A stretch of DNA of 64,000 nt from Priestia megaterium (GTDB taxonomy: Bacteria > Bacillota > Bacilli > Bacillales > Bacillaceae_H), in the NCBI RefSeq assembly GCF_023824195.1, contig NZ_CP085442.1, forward strand, positions 3,014,001 to 3,078,000, in the 5' to 3' direction. The notes under the pieces were generated by a model. It worked only from the letters and a program-made list of their open reading frames with translations, ran no database searches and had not been told where the DNA came from. Numbering within the stretch: position 1 is the stretch's first letter; each line of letters starts with the position of its first letter. The translations under genes and the position numbers were made by a program. Shown here piece by piece: positions 42,642 through 51,326 of the stretch.

Positions 42642-43775
42642 TTAAAATTGATTTTGACTTGTCTCATATCGATACAGCTTAAAATGATCTGCAAGCACGC
42701 GGTCAACTTTTACTTCTAAGCTGTCTACATATTCGTCCATTCGTTTTATCAAACGGTTTCGTTTTACATCATTTTCTAAAATGTTCTTAAGCTGCTGTTC
42801 AAAGGCTTCAGCATCATTAAGCGGTATAAGCAGCTCTTTTTCTTTTAGATATTCAATGTTAATTTGTTCTTGACCGGGAAGAGATGAATGAATAAAAATA
42901 GGTAGTCTCTTATGAAGGGCTTCGCTAATTGTCACTCCCCCCGCTTTTGTGACAATGGCATCTGCTCCCTCATATAAATCATTCATTTTCTCTCTCGATT
43001 TTACATACGAGACCGCTTTAATTCTCGGGTGGTTTAATTTTATTAGTTCTTGATACAACTTTTTGTTTTTTCCGCACAGCACATAATACATATACGTACA
43101 GTTTTGCGGAAGCTGCTGAAGCATTTTGCGTACATTTCCAAGGCCGGAATTCCCTCCGGCAATCAGTATATGTTTCTGTGGCATGAGATGGTCAATCCGT
43201 CTTTTTAAAAACGCTTTATGAACGGGAATGCCCGTTACATAAATAGAAGACTCTTTTACACCGTGAACGTTCTGTAAAAACGCTTTTGTATCCTGATCAG
43301 GCACGCAGTGAAGCTCAATTCCATTTTTACCCCATACGTCGCTTACTAAGAAGTCGGTGTATACGTTTATAATAGGAAGATCAATGATTCCTTTTTCTTT
43401 TAACCCGCTTAATACACAGGAAGGAAAGCTGTGTGTACAAACAATGACGTCCGGCTGCTCTGCATCAATTAATTTCTTCATATGGTATTCGATAATCGGC
43501 CACTTTTTCACAACAAAATCATCCATCGTATGGTCGTTTTTTTTGTATACATGACCGTAATAAAATTTTTCAAACTGCTTTGGAAAAACAGAAATCCACT
43601 TCATGTATATCGATGAAATCATTTGTTCAAGCGGTTTGCTCCAATAGCTTAAACAATCAATTTTTTGACAAATAACGTGCGAAAAACGCTCCATGATGGC
43701 ATCCATAACGGCGTCTGCTACTTGGTGATGACCAGATGGCATCTGAAAAAGCGGTAAGAATAAAACCTTCCTCAT
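42642..43775 (-). CDS. MGDG synthase-like glycosyltransferase (GT28 family)
   Basis: A 377-residue GT-B enzyme of the MGDG synthase/UgtP group. The N-terminal FLPLFQMPSGHHQVADAVMDAI is the acceptor-lipid motif, and the donor-site region reads ADAIVTKAGGVTISEALHKRLPIF with a C-terminal QEQINIEYL. Transfer of a sugar to diacylglycerol or a related lipid is likely. It follows dedA with a 4-nt overlap in an operon with a polysaccharide deacetylase, which points to envelope modification. B. subtilis YkoN is a possible relative. Confidence 0.82.
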   Translation of the reverse strand: MRKVLFLPLFQMPSGHHQVADAVMDAIMERFSHVICQKIDCLSYWSKPLEQMISSIYMKWISVFPKQFEKFYYGHVYKKNDHTMDDFVVKKWPIIEYHMKKLIDAEQPDVIVCTHSFPSCVLSGLKEKGIIDLPIINVYTDFLVSDVWGKNGIELHCVPDQDTKAFLQNVHGVKESSIYVTGIPVHKAFLKRRIDHLMPQKHILIAGGNSGLGNVRKMLQQLPQNCTYMYYVLCGKNKKLYQELIKLNHPRIKAVSYVKSREKMNDLYEGADAIVTKAGGVTISEALHKRLPIFIHSSLPGQEQINIEYLKEKELLIPLNDAEAFEQQLKNILENDVKRNRLIKRMDEYVDSLEVKVDRVLADHFKLYRYETSQNQF

Positions 43776-44365
43776 TGACCATCCCTCCTCTCAAGACGTT
43801 TTCGGTTTCTTTTTCTTTTTATAAGTAAATAAATGACAAAAAAAGCTACAGCGCCCATGATAATATACGAAATATGAATTCGATCTCCTACGTAGTAACC
43901 TAGAATCAGAAAAGAAAGGACCCATACTAGACTTCCTACTACCGATAACAATAAATAAAGCAAAAACGGATAGCGACTTATTCCCGCCATATATGGGCTA
44001 ATTTGACGCAAGCCTGGAATATATAAACCAAATAAAATGGTCCATATCCCATATTTATGGTAGCTGCCGCTTGCCGCTTCAATTTTCTCTTTGGTTAACC
44101 CTACGTATTTTCCATATTTATCAAAAAATGGGGTTCCCGCATACCTTCCTAGCCCGTAAGCAGTAAGCATTCCAGTTATAACACCTAAAAAAGCAAAAAC
44201 GGATGATTCGTATAAGTTCAGCTGATGTTTGGCAATAAACATGCCTAATAATATTAAAAATGATTCTTCAGGCGCTGGAATTCCAACAATCCCACAAAAA
44301 AGTACAAGTAAAATAACAATATAACCATAGGAATGTATATACTGAGAAATAATTGTTAAGTCCAC
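43772..44365 (-). CDS. DedA-family membrane protein
   Basis: A 197-residue integral membrane protein of the DedA (VTT) family, linked to lipid scrambling of undecaprenyl phosphate and to proton-motive force. The family features are GIVGIPAPEESFLILLGM, YGLGRYAGTPFFDKYG and GLYIPGLRQISPYMAGISR, the conserved arginine/proline loop. The start is GTG after GGAGCG. It overlaps the glycosyltransferase gene by 4 nt and follows the deacetylase by 15 nt. Confidence 0.9.
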   Translation of the reverse strand: MDLTIISQYIHSYGYIVILLVLFCGIVGIPAPEESFLILLGMFIAKHQLNLYESSVFAFLGVITGMLTAYGLGRYAGTPFFDKYGKYVGLTKEKIEAASGSYHKYGIWTILFGLYIPGLRQISPYMAGISRYPFLLYLLLSVVGSLVWVLSFLILGYYVGDRIHISYIIMGAVAFFVIYLLIKRKRNRKRLERRDGQ

Positions 44366-44380
44366 TGCTCGCTCCTCTAT

Positions 44381-45091
44381 TTACGATTGATTCATCAATT
44401 GCTGCATGGTTATACTTTCATACCCTTGCTGTTTTAAGTAAGGTAAAAATTCTTCTAACGCCGCAATCGTCATTTCAGGTGCTTTTTCATCTGCTCCCGG
44501 GGTATCTCCATTATCGTGTAAAACAAAAATGGCTCCATCTTCTACTTTACGCATTAGTTTTTGAACTAATGCCGTTTTCGTTGTTTTTAGTGTCCAATCC
44601 TGAAAGATTCCTGTCCAGATCACAAGGTGATATGGCTTGGCCATTGATAAACTGCTCATATTTAAATGTCCCCACGGCGGACGATAAAAAAGCGGCTTTT
44701 GATTTGTTACTTTCTCTATAACCTGTGCACATTGATGAATTTGTCTTCTTAATTGCCAAGGTGTTTGCGTCCATGCACTCACATGACGATGATGATGTAT
44801 AGCTACTTCATGTCCTTCATCGATCATCCTGTTTAAAATAGACGGGTGTTTTTCCCCTAGTTCTCCCACAATAAAAAAAGTAGCTTTCATTTCATGCAGT
44901 TTGAACAAGTCCAAAATTTTTGGCGTATAAACAGGATGAGGCCCATCGTCAAATGTTATAGCTATTTTATGCTTTTTTGCCCCTTTTATTATGACTGATG
45001 AATGATAGCGACGGTAAAGGGTTTGCGAAATAATGGTATATACACATATAACCATTAGAACGAAAAGTAAAACAATAAAAAAACGAGTCAT
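44381..45091 (-). CDS. membrane-anchored polysaccharide deacetylase
   Basis: A 236-residue NodB-type carbohydrate esterase 4 with one N-terminal helix (about 5-25). Motif 1 is ITFDDGPHP, motif 2 HHHRHVSAW provides the two metal His, motif 3 RPPWGHLN and motif 5 VLHDNG. The N-acetylglucosamine deacetylase activity fits peptidoglycan or exopolysaccharide. It is the first gene of the deacetylase-dedA-glycosyltransferase operon. RBS AAAGGATGG precedes the ATG. Confidence 0.9.
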   Translation of the reverse strand: MTRFFIVLLFVLMVICVYTIISQTLYRRYHSSVIIKGAKKHKIAITFDDGPHPVYTPKILDLFKLHEMKATFFIVGELGEKHPSILNRMIDEGHEVAIHHHRHVSAWTQTPWQLRRQIHQCAQVIEKVTNQKPLFYRPPWGHLNMSSLSMAKPYHLVIWTGIFQDWTLKTTKTALVQKLMRKVEDGAIFVLHDNGDTPGADEKAPEMTIAALEEFLPYLKQQGYESITMQQLMNQS

Positions 45092-45349
45092 ATGCTTTTA
45101 ACCATCCTTTTGAATTTAAATCCTGCATTTATTATAACGGTTTACTCAGACTTTGGTTTCAATTTTTTGTGATAGAAGCCAGGAATTTTAAAATAATTTG
45201 ATACTTTACCTAAAAATAGCTGTTCTTCAAGGGTATACCGGAAATAAAATGATATCATAAAATTTCCCTTCATTCAGTAAAAAAAGTACTTTTTACCATT
45301 TATATCTATCTTTTGTATGATAACTGTCATTATTTTTTAAAAATAAAAA

Positions 45350-45379
45350 AACTTCCCGCACGAGTGCGGAAAGTTTTTA
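45350..45379 (-). terminator. terminator of mhqD
   Basis: On the minus strand a 12-bp stem (AACTTTCCGCAC / GTGCGGGAAGTT, one GU) is followed by seven Ts. Confidence 0.85.
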
Positions 45380-45381
45380 AA

Positions 45382-45984
45382 TTAAAATTTTGACCGATAC
45401 CATTTTTCAGCTGCTTCAATTTCTGTTCGTGTTAACTGATGACCAAATGATTCCCAATGCACCTGTACGTCCGCTCCGGCTTTTTCTAAAAGCGCAGAAA
45501 GTTCTTCCGTTTCTGATGCTGGGCAAATAGGGTCGTTTGTGCCTGCGCCAATAAAGATAGAGGTGTTGGTCTTAGGCACTTCAATTCCTCTTCTTGGAAC
45601 CATTGGATGAAGAAGGGCTGCCCCTTTTAAAGAATTCTCATAATGAAATAGCAAACTTCCTGCAATATTGGCACCATTTGAGTAGCCTACAGCTATGATG
45701 TTGTTTCGGTCGAATGAATATGTTTCAGCCGCTTCATCCAAAAATTGATGAAGTTCTTTTGTACGTTCAATTAAATCTTCTATATCAAATATTCCTTCTT
45801 GTAAACGTCTAAAGAAACGGGGCATTCCGTTTTCTAGTACATTTCCTCTTACAGATAATACGGAGCAAGAGGAATCAATCATATCTGCAACAGGGAGCAG
45901 ATCTTGTTCTGTACCTCCTGTACCATGCAACAGCAATAAAGTCGGTTTCGTCTCGTCCGTCCCTTTTTTAAAAATATGTTTCAC
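45382..45984 (-). CDS. mhqD: phospholipase/carboxylesterase MhqD
   Basis: A 200-residue serine hydrolase of the phospholipase/carboxylesterase family. LLLLHGTGGTEQDLLP, the nucleophile VGYSNGANIA, the acid GAGTNDPICP and the His in SFGHQL form the triad. It matches B. subtilis MhqD (YodD), a member of the MhqR regulon for quinone and catechol stress, along its length (GNVLENGMPRFFRRL is conserved). A good promoter and an MhqR-type inverted repeat precede it. The partner mhqE is not adjacent. Confidence 0.88.
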   Translation of the reverse strand: MKHIFKKGTDETKPTLLLLHGTGGTEQDLLPVADMIDSSCSVLSVRGNVLENGMPRFFRRLQEGIFDIEDLIERTKELHQFLDEAAETYSFDRNNIIAVGYSNGANIAGSLLFHYENSLKGAALLHPMVPRRGIEVPKTNTSIFIGAGTNDPICPASETEELSALLEKAGADVQVHWESFGHQLTRTEIEAAEKWYRSKF

Positions 45985-46004
45985 GTATATCCACTCCTTT
46001 TAAA

Positions 46005-46022
46005 TATCTCGAATTAAAGATA
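46005..46022 (-). promoter_or_regulatory. MhqR-type operator of mhqD
   Basis: TATCTC-GAATTA-AAGATA, with one arm perfect and one base off in the other, lies between the -10 box and the RBS of mhqD. It matches the site upstream of the nitroreductase gene near 17.5 kb. Confidence 0.65.
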
Positions 46023-46027
46023 ATTTT

Positions 46028-46056
46028 ATTATAAGAACTTTCGAAGCATTTGTAAA
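46028..46056 (-). promoter_or_regulatory. mhqD promoter
   Basis: On the minus strand TTTACA and TATAAT are separated by 17 nt. The operator lies just downstream across the expected start site. Confidence 0.75.
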
Positions 46057-46806
46057 GGAACCACTGTCAAAGAAATACCTGTATGTTTTGCTGGCAGTAT
46101 CACATAATACTGAATAACTTCATATAGCCATTGCTCATATGCAGCTAGGTATTTAATTCGTTTGACTTAGAACGGGGAAAGAAATATTCCACTTTTAGCT
46201 AAGTGCTCCCGTCAAAAGGTGGATAATGATTAAAACTCACCCGTCCTCCGTCGTATAAAAAGTGCCCTAGTCTGATAAATTAGTTAATTTTTGCTTTATT
46301 TCGTTACTTTCAACAGATATCAGCATTTATACCCGAACGTGCTAAATCGTATTTCGTATACGTGTTATAACAACTTTTTTCTATGAGAAACAGAACGTAA
46401 AATACCAGCTTGTTTTTTCATAAAGGGGAACAAAGCCCCGAATGGTGCTTTATACGACTTTATTTGACAAACACAAATTTATGGGTAAACTAAGTTCAGA
46501 TGATTGTATTTCACTTCGTTTCAGTTTAATAAAAAAACGAAGCATCTGCGAGTAAGCAAAAAATAACTGCGTAAAGAGCTATTTATGTCAATCATCTTAT
46601 ACCCTAAAAACTTACCTGCACTTGAATAATAGCCTTTATAAAACTTAGCGCGTCAGCTTGTGAACGTTAATACTTTATCATCCATCTCTCTGTTAAAAGA
46701 TTGAATGGGCCAACAAACTTTAGCATTCTTTACATAATGACCTTGTAAAGACGAAGAATGTAGCTATGTGTGAACATGGAATTATTACTTAGTGGAGTGA
46801 ACCAAC
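46057..46806. other. 750-bp region without a recognisable gene
   Basis: Stops are frequent on both strands and no frame with a ribosome binding site stands out. An inverted pair GTCGTATAAA / TTTATACGAC (46250-46259, 46449-46458) and a GGGG-AACAAAG-CCCC hairpin occur. It may hold decayed sequence or a long upstream region for the PBP gene. Confidence 0.5.
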
Positions 46807-48597
46807 ATGAGGAAATTTATTTTAGCCTTTTTAGTCGTTGTTTTAATTGTAATGCTAGGAGTTACCTATGTATTAAAGCAATTTCAGCAAACGGCTGATT
46901 TATCTTACTCGAAACTGCAGTCGGTTCAAAGTACGGTAGTCTATGACAAAAATGACCGTAAGATTGACGAATTGTATAAAACCGTTCCCCGTCAAAATGT
47001 TTCGAGCAATGAAATTCCCGATTATGTAAAAATGGCGTTTGTTGCAACGGAAGACCGTCGTTTTTACAAGCATTTTGGGATTGATTTACAAGGTATTGGT
47101 CGCGCCCTTTTTACGAACATTGTAACAATGAGTAAAGCTGAAGGCGCAAGTACCATTACGCAGCAGTTAGCAAGAAATCTGTATTTATCTAGTGATAAGA
47201 CCATTAAACGTAAAGTAGATGAAATGTTTCTATCGCTAGGCTTAGAAAGACAATTTACAAAAGATCAAATCTTGGAATTATATTTAAATCAAATTTATTT
47301 CGGAAGCGGTGTATATGGTATTGGTGCAGCTTCTCAGCTTTATTTTAATAAGCCTGTATCAGATTTAACCGTAGGCGAAGCTGCGCTTTTAGCAGGACTG
47401 CCAAAAGCGCCGAGTACGTATTCACCAAGCAATAGTACAGAAAAAGCGACAGCCCGCCGAAACGTTGTATTAAAACTGATGCATGACCAAAACGTTATTA
47501 GTGACACGCAGTATCAGCAAGCACTAAACGAACGTGTTGTAAAGCCAAGCATTCCGGTCAAAAAAGCAAACCAAAATCAGGCCTTTATTGACTACGTCAT
47601 CAAAGAAGCTGCTCAGCAGTACGGCGTATCAGCGGATGATCTTTATGAAGGCGGCTATGCGATTTACACAGATTTTGATCCTAATTTACAGGAATCGATT
47701 AATAACTCTGTAGCAAATCATACGTTCCGAGATGATGACATCAACAGCAAAGTAGAAGTAGGAATCTCAGCTGTTAATCCTAAAACGGGCGCCATTTCGG
47801 CTATGTATGGAGGACGCAGCTATGAACGGAACGGTTTGAACCGCGCTACTAGCGGCTATCAGCTTGGATCAGCTATTAAGCCGTTAGCCGTATATGGTCC
47901 TGCGTTAGAAACTGGAGACTATACGCCAACTTCACTGTTAAGTGATGAACGCCAGGACTTTGGCGGCGGATACAGTCCTAAAAATGCAAATGGACAATAT
48001 CAAGACCATGTTACAATGCGCCAAGCGCTTACTCGTTCGCTTAACGTTCCAGCCGTTTGGCTTTTAAATGAAATAGGCACTCGCACAAGTGCAAAATTCA
48101 TGGAAAAAGCTGGGCTTCCTCTTGAAGATGACGATAAGTCAAAATTAGGACTTGCTCTTGGGGGAACGACAACAACGTTCTCTCCCCTTCAGTTAGCACA
48201 AGGATACACGACTTTTGCTAACAAAGGCATTATGACTAAACCATACGCGATTCGAAAACTCGAGATGCGCGGCGGTGCAGTGAAGAAGCCGGACATTCAG
48301 ACAGAGCGAGTAATGAGTGAAGAAAATGCAGATACGATGACATCCATGCTCCAAGATGTTATTGAAAAAAGCTATGGAACAGGTGTTAACGCTCGTTCTT
48401 CACGAGATGCTGCAGGTAAAACCGGTACAACCAATGATGACAAAGATGCTTGGTTTGTCGGGTATACCGATGATGCAGTCGTCTCTATCCACGCTGGCTT
48501 TGATAACGCCAATTCTACGCAAAAAACGAAATACTTATCAGGCGGCGGCGGACAAGATCCTGCTACACTCTTTAGTTCGATTATGAATAATTGGTAA
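46807..48597 (+). CDS. class A penicillin-binding protein
   Basis: A 596-residue bifunctional peptidoglycan synthase with an N-terminal anchor (about 5-25). The GT51 glycosyltransferase domain has catalytic Glu in FVATEDRRFYKHFGID and ILELYLNQIYFGSG, with GASTITQQLARN. The transpeptidase domain has SxxK as GSAIKP, SxN as SLN and KTG as GKTGTT. It is shorter than the usual 690-720 residues of B. subtilis PbpF/PbpG, with no long C-terminal tail. A sporulation-related role like PbpF/PbpG is possible, but promoter evidence is lacking. Confidence 0.9.
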   Translation: MRKFILAFLVVVLIVMLGVTYVLKQFQQTADLSYSKLQSVQSTVVYDKNDRKIDELYKTVPRQNVSSNEIPDYVKMAFVATEDRRFYKHFGIDLQGIGRALFTNIVTMSKAEGASTITQQLARNLYLSSDKTIKRKVDEMFLSLGLERQFTKDQILELYLNQIYFGSGVYGIGAASQLYFNKPVSDLTVGEAALLAGLPKAPSTYSPSNSTEKATARRNVVLKLMHDQNVISDTQYQQALNERVVKPSIPVKKANQNQAFIDYVIKEAAQQYGVSADDLYEGGYAIYTDFDPNLQESINNSVANHTFRDDDINSKVEVGISAVNPKTGAISAMYGGRSYERNGLNRATSGYQLGSAIKPLAVYGPALETGDYTPTSLLSDERQDFGGGYSPKNANGQYQDHVTMRQALTRSLNVPAVWLLNEIGTRTSAKFMEKAGLPLEDDDKSKLGLALGGTTTTFSPLQLAQGYTTFANKGIMTKPYAIRKLEMRGGAVKKPDIQTERVMSEENADTMTSMLQDVIEKSYGTGVNARSSRDAAGKTGTTNDDKDAWFVGYTDDAVVSIHAGFDNANSTQKTKYLSGGGGQDPATLFSSIMNNW

Positions 48598-48601
48598 CCA
48601 A

Positions 48602-48636
48602 AAAACCTCCAACTTCACTGTTGGAGGTTTTTTTAA
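48602..48636. terminator. bidirectional terminator
   Basis: The stem AACCTCCAAC / GTTGGAGGTT with a 6-nt loop has A-/T-runs on both sides. It is shared by the PBP gene and the opposing flippase gene. Confidence 0.9.
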
Positions 48637-49964
48637 GATAAATGCGTTTTATGCTTAAGTGAAAAAAAGGAAACGTTAATGACTTTGCAAATCGTTACAT
48701 AATGCAGAACGGTCAAGACAACCACGCCACAGTTCATCCCGATAATAATTCCCTGCATGCCAATATTTGTTTGTGATCCTAAGAAAAACATCAGGGAAAA
48801 AGATACAATATGAGACCAAATCGTATGATAAAAAGCATCTTTTACATAGCCAAGGCCAATTAAATAAGCTTGAAGCGGGACGGCAAAGAAGTGAAAAAGA
48901 AAATACGGCCATAAAGCCTTTAGATAGTACACGGCTTCTGTAGAATGAAAAAACAAGTTGGTAAGCGGCTCAGCAAAGAAATACATCGCCACTATAGACG
49001 GAATCCCATATAAAAATGTCATTTGCATACTTTGAGTCAAAAGTCTTTGAAGCTGTTCTTCCTGATTTTTCGCATGAGCTTCAGATACAGCGGGTATTAG
49101 TGCTACTAAAAGAGAATGAGCAAAGAAAGCCGGAAAAAAGCCGATCGACATCGCTACCCCTGTTAGCATACCAAAATGCTGCGTTGCCCCGGTTAAAGTC
49201 ATTCCAGATAAAACGAGCGCGTGTTTGATTAAAAACGGCTGAATAGCATTGCATACCGCATTAAATAAACGCAGTCCTGTGGTCGGAAGTGAGACGCCTA
49301 ACAGCTTTTTCCGAATCTCACTTGGAGAAAGCAGAGGTCTGTGCCCTCTTGATAAAACACTTATCTGAGTAACATACGTGATAAAAAAATAAAGCAAAAT
49401 AACAGCTTCGGTCCCAATTAGCGTACAAATCGCAATAAACAGTGACATTTTAACATCTGTGAAAGCAAACATTTGAAAAACAACAAATAAAATCGTTAGC
49501 TGAAAGGCTTTGCGGATAAAATTAGAAACAGCGATAGTCGTCATATTATTTTTACCCGTAAAATATCCACGAAGCACCGCTGAAAATGAAACAACCGGAA
49601 TGAAACATAGTACAACCCATTTTAAGTAAGGATGATAGTGACTAAAAAATGGAAAGGCTGCTAATACGGCCAGTGTAATAAAAAAGATTCCCAAGCTCAC
49701 AGCAGTAGCAAAAATGGTGGCATGCTTCATCATATGCTGATGTTCTTTGCGATGATGTTCAGCAAGAAATTTAGAAATAGAAATAGGCAGTTCTAAGTTA
49801 GCTACGGTGGCAATAAGAAAAATGATAGGAAGAACAGTCATGTACATGCCCATGCCTTCCCTTCCTAATTCTCTAGCAAGTACCATATTTACAAGAAATT
49901 CAATTAACTCTCCTGCAAAGGCAGCACCTGCTAGAATAAACGTTCCTTTCAAAAAAGTGTTCAT
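48633..49964 (-). CDS. MOP-superfamily flippase, SpoVB-like
   Basis: A 443-residue polysaccharide-transporter/SpoVB-type protein with about 12-14 helices. The start TFILAGAAFAGELIEFLVNMVLARELGREGMGMYMT is typical of lipid-linked saccharide flippases, and GLGYVKDAFYHT occurs late. SpoVB moves lipid II-like precursors for the spore cortex; YkvU of B. subtilis is a related protein of similar length. Substrate unknown. RBS GAGGAG precedes the ATG. It is convergent with the PBP gene. Confidence 0.85.
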   Translation of the reverse strand: MNTFLKGTFILAGAAFAGELIEFLVNMVLARELGREGMGMYMTVLPIIFLIATVANLELPISISKFLAEHHRKEHQHMMKHATIFATAVSLGIFFITLAVLAAFPFFSHYHPYLKWVVLCFIPVVSFSAVLRGYFTGKNNMTTIAVSNFIRKAFQLTILFVVFQMFAFTDVKMSLFIAICTLIGTEAVILLYFFITYVTQISVLSRGHRPLLSPSEIRKKLLGVSLPTTGLRLFNAVCNAIQPFLIKHALVLSGMTLTGATQHFGMLTGVAMSIGFFPAFFAHSLLVALIPAVSEAHAKNQEEQLQRLLTQSMQMTFLYGIPSIVAMYFFAEPLTNLFFHSTEAVYYLKALWPYFLFHFFAVPLQAYLIGLGYVKDAFYHTIWSHIVSFSLMFFLGSQTNIGMQGIIIGMNCGVVVLTVLHYVTICKVINVSFFSLKHKTHLS

Positions 49965-50092
49965 CTCGTTATCTCCTCTATTTCCCGTCCTTTTTCATCA
50001 CTACCTCTTCTCTCTATGTATATGACAAGCTCGATACGAATTATTTGTCTAATTGTATTTTTCGGTGTACAAGTTCTTGTATAATGTTCAAC

Positions 50093-50132
50093 CTATGTGA
50101 AAAAAAACCGTTATATACCTTTTTTACATAGG
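50093..50132. repeat. isolated inverted repeat
   Basis: CCTATGT...ACATAGG arms extend by an A-run opposite a T-run (one mismatch), with a TTATATA loop. It lies in the 294-bp gap between two same-strand genes. It is not followed by a T-run, so a classical terminator is doubtful. Confidence 0.4.
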
Positions 50133-50258
50133 AAATTCATTCATTTCTTATATTTTGGCTCTTGAAACTTGCATAGAGAAAACAGGAGACCCAATGAGCC
50201 TGCTGATTGCTAACGGGAATAGAGCATGTTGTTTTAATGTAACAAATTCACATATTAG

Positions 50259-51176
50259 TTAAGCGTCTTTATTCACCATTTCCTGTGTATGCACTTCTTT
50301 TTTTGATACCGAGGCGTTTTTGCCTAGTACAACCGAAAAGACAACAATTATTGCTATAGCAAGAGTAAAAAGTGTAATTGATTCGCCTAGAAATAGAGCT
50401 GCAAACAGAATCATTAAAAATGGCTGTAAATATTGAACCTGGCTAACTCTGGCTATTCCCCCCATAGCCATCCCGCTGTACCAAGCAACGTATGCTAAAA
50501 ATTGACTAACTACTGAGAGATAAATCAAACTAACCCACGCTTGTAAAGGCGCATGAAGCATTTCAGCTGTAATGCTTAGTCCCACTGGAATCATAAAAAA
50601 TGGCGCACCGATGATAATGGCCCAAGCAATTACTTGCCAGCTGCCTAATGCTCTTGCTAACACCCCTCCTTCTGCGTAGCTCAGTCCAAGTATCAGCACC
50701 GCTGCTAGTAAAGCTGCATCGGCAAACTGCAGTTGACCAAATCCGAGGTGAAGAGCATACACGATAACAGCTGCCGAACCGATTATACTTGAGATCCAGA
50801 ATTTTAAAGAAGGACGTTCACCTGCTCTAAACATAGCAAAACCGGCTGTGGCTAATGGTAAAAGAGCGAGTTCAACCGCTCCGTGAGAAACAGGCAATGA
50901 TTTCATTGCCCAAGAAGTGAGCAGAGGAAACCCTAAAACTGCGCCTAAAGCGACGATCAGCAGACTTTTAAATTGACGAAGAGAAGGAAATTTTTCTTTT
51001 CGTACAATCAATATCACTGCTACTAAAATAGCAGCTACAGCTGTTCTTCCTAAACCGGCGACTGTCGTTCCGAAATACTCGACTGCAATGCTTGTAGAAG
51101 GAAGGGTTAAGCTAAAACAGATAACGCCTACTAATCCCAACAATACGCCCATTTTCTCTCTAGTTTCTTTTTGCAT
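50259..51176 (-). CDS. EamA/DMT-family transporter
   Basis: A 305-residue ten-helix exporter of the drug/metabolite superfamily with two EamA halves (SLTLPSTSIAVEYFGTTVAGLGR and the second repeat ending FAALFLGESITLFTLAIAII). Export of an amino acid or related metabolite is typical. It is divergent from a MocR-type regulator, a common pairing in which the regulator controls the exporter. An inverted repeat in the shared region may be the operator. The RBS is weak (GGTAGGGTAAG). Confidence 0.85.
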   Translation of the reverse strand: MQKETREKMGVLLGLVGVICFSLTLPSTSIAVEYFGTTVAGLGRTAVAAILVAVILIVRKEKFPSLRQFKSLLIVALGAVLGFPLLTSWAMKSLPVSHGAVELALLPLATAGFAMFRAGERPSLKFWISSIIGSAAVIVYALHLGFGQLQFADAALLAAVLILGLSYAEGGVLARALGSWQVIAWAIIIGAPFFMIPVGLSITAEMLHAPLQAWVSLIYLSVVSQFLAYVAWYSGMAMGGIARVSQVQYLQPFLMILFAALFLGESITLFTLAIAIIVVFSVVLGKNASVSKKEVHTQEMVNKDA

Positions 51177-51203
51177 CTTACCCTACCCCTATCTTTTTAT
51201 TTT

Positions 51204-51238
51204 TCAGAACTGTACCATTTTTCTAAAAAAAGTTCTGA
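51204..51238. promoter_or_regulatory. inverted repeat between divergent eamA and mocR genes
   Basis: TCAGAAC and GTTCTGA flank 21 nt, followed at once by TATAAT. It is a candidate MocR binding site; these often use spaced half-sites in divergent promoters. Inference only. Confidence 0.4.
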
Positions 51239-51326
51239 TATAATTAAAAGGATAGCGCAGGACAACTACTAAAATAAATCATTCTTTTACCTATCTGTAC
51301 GGGTACAAATTAAAGGAGCAGGACCT

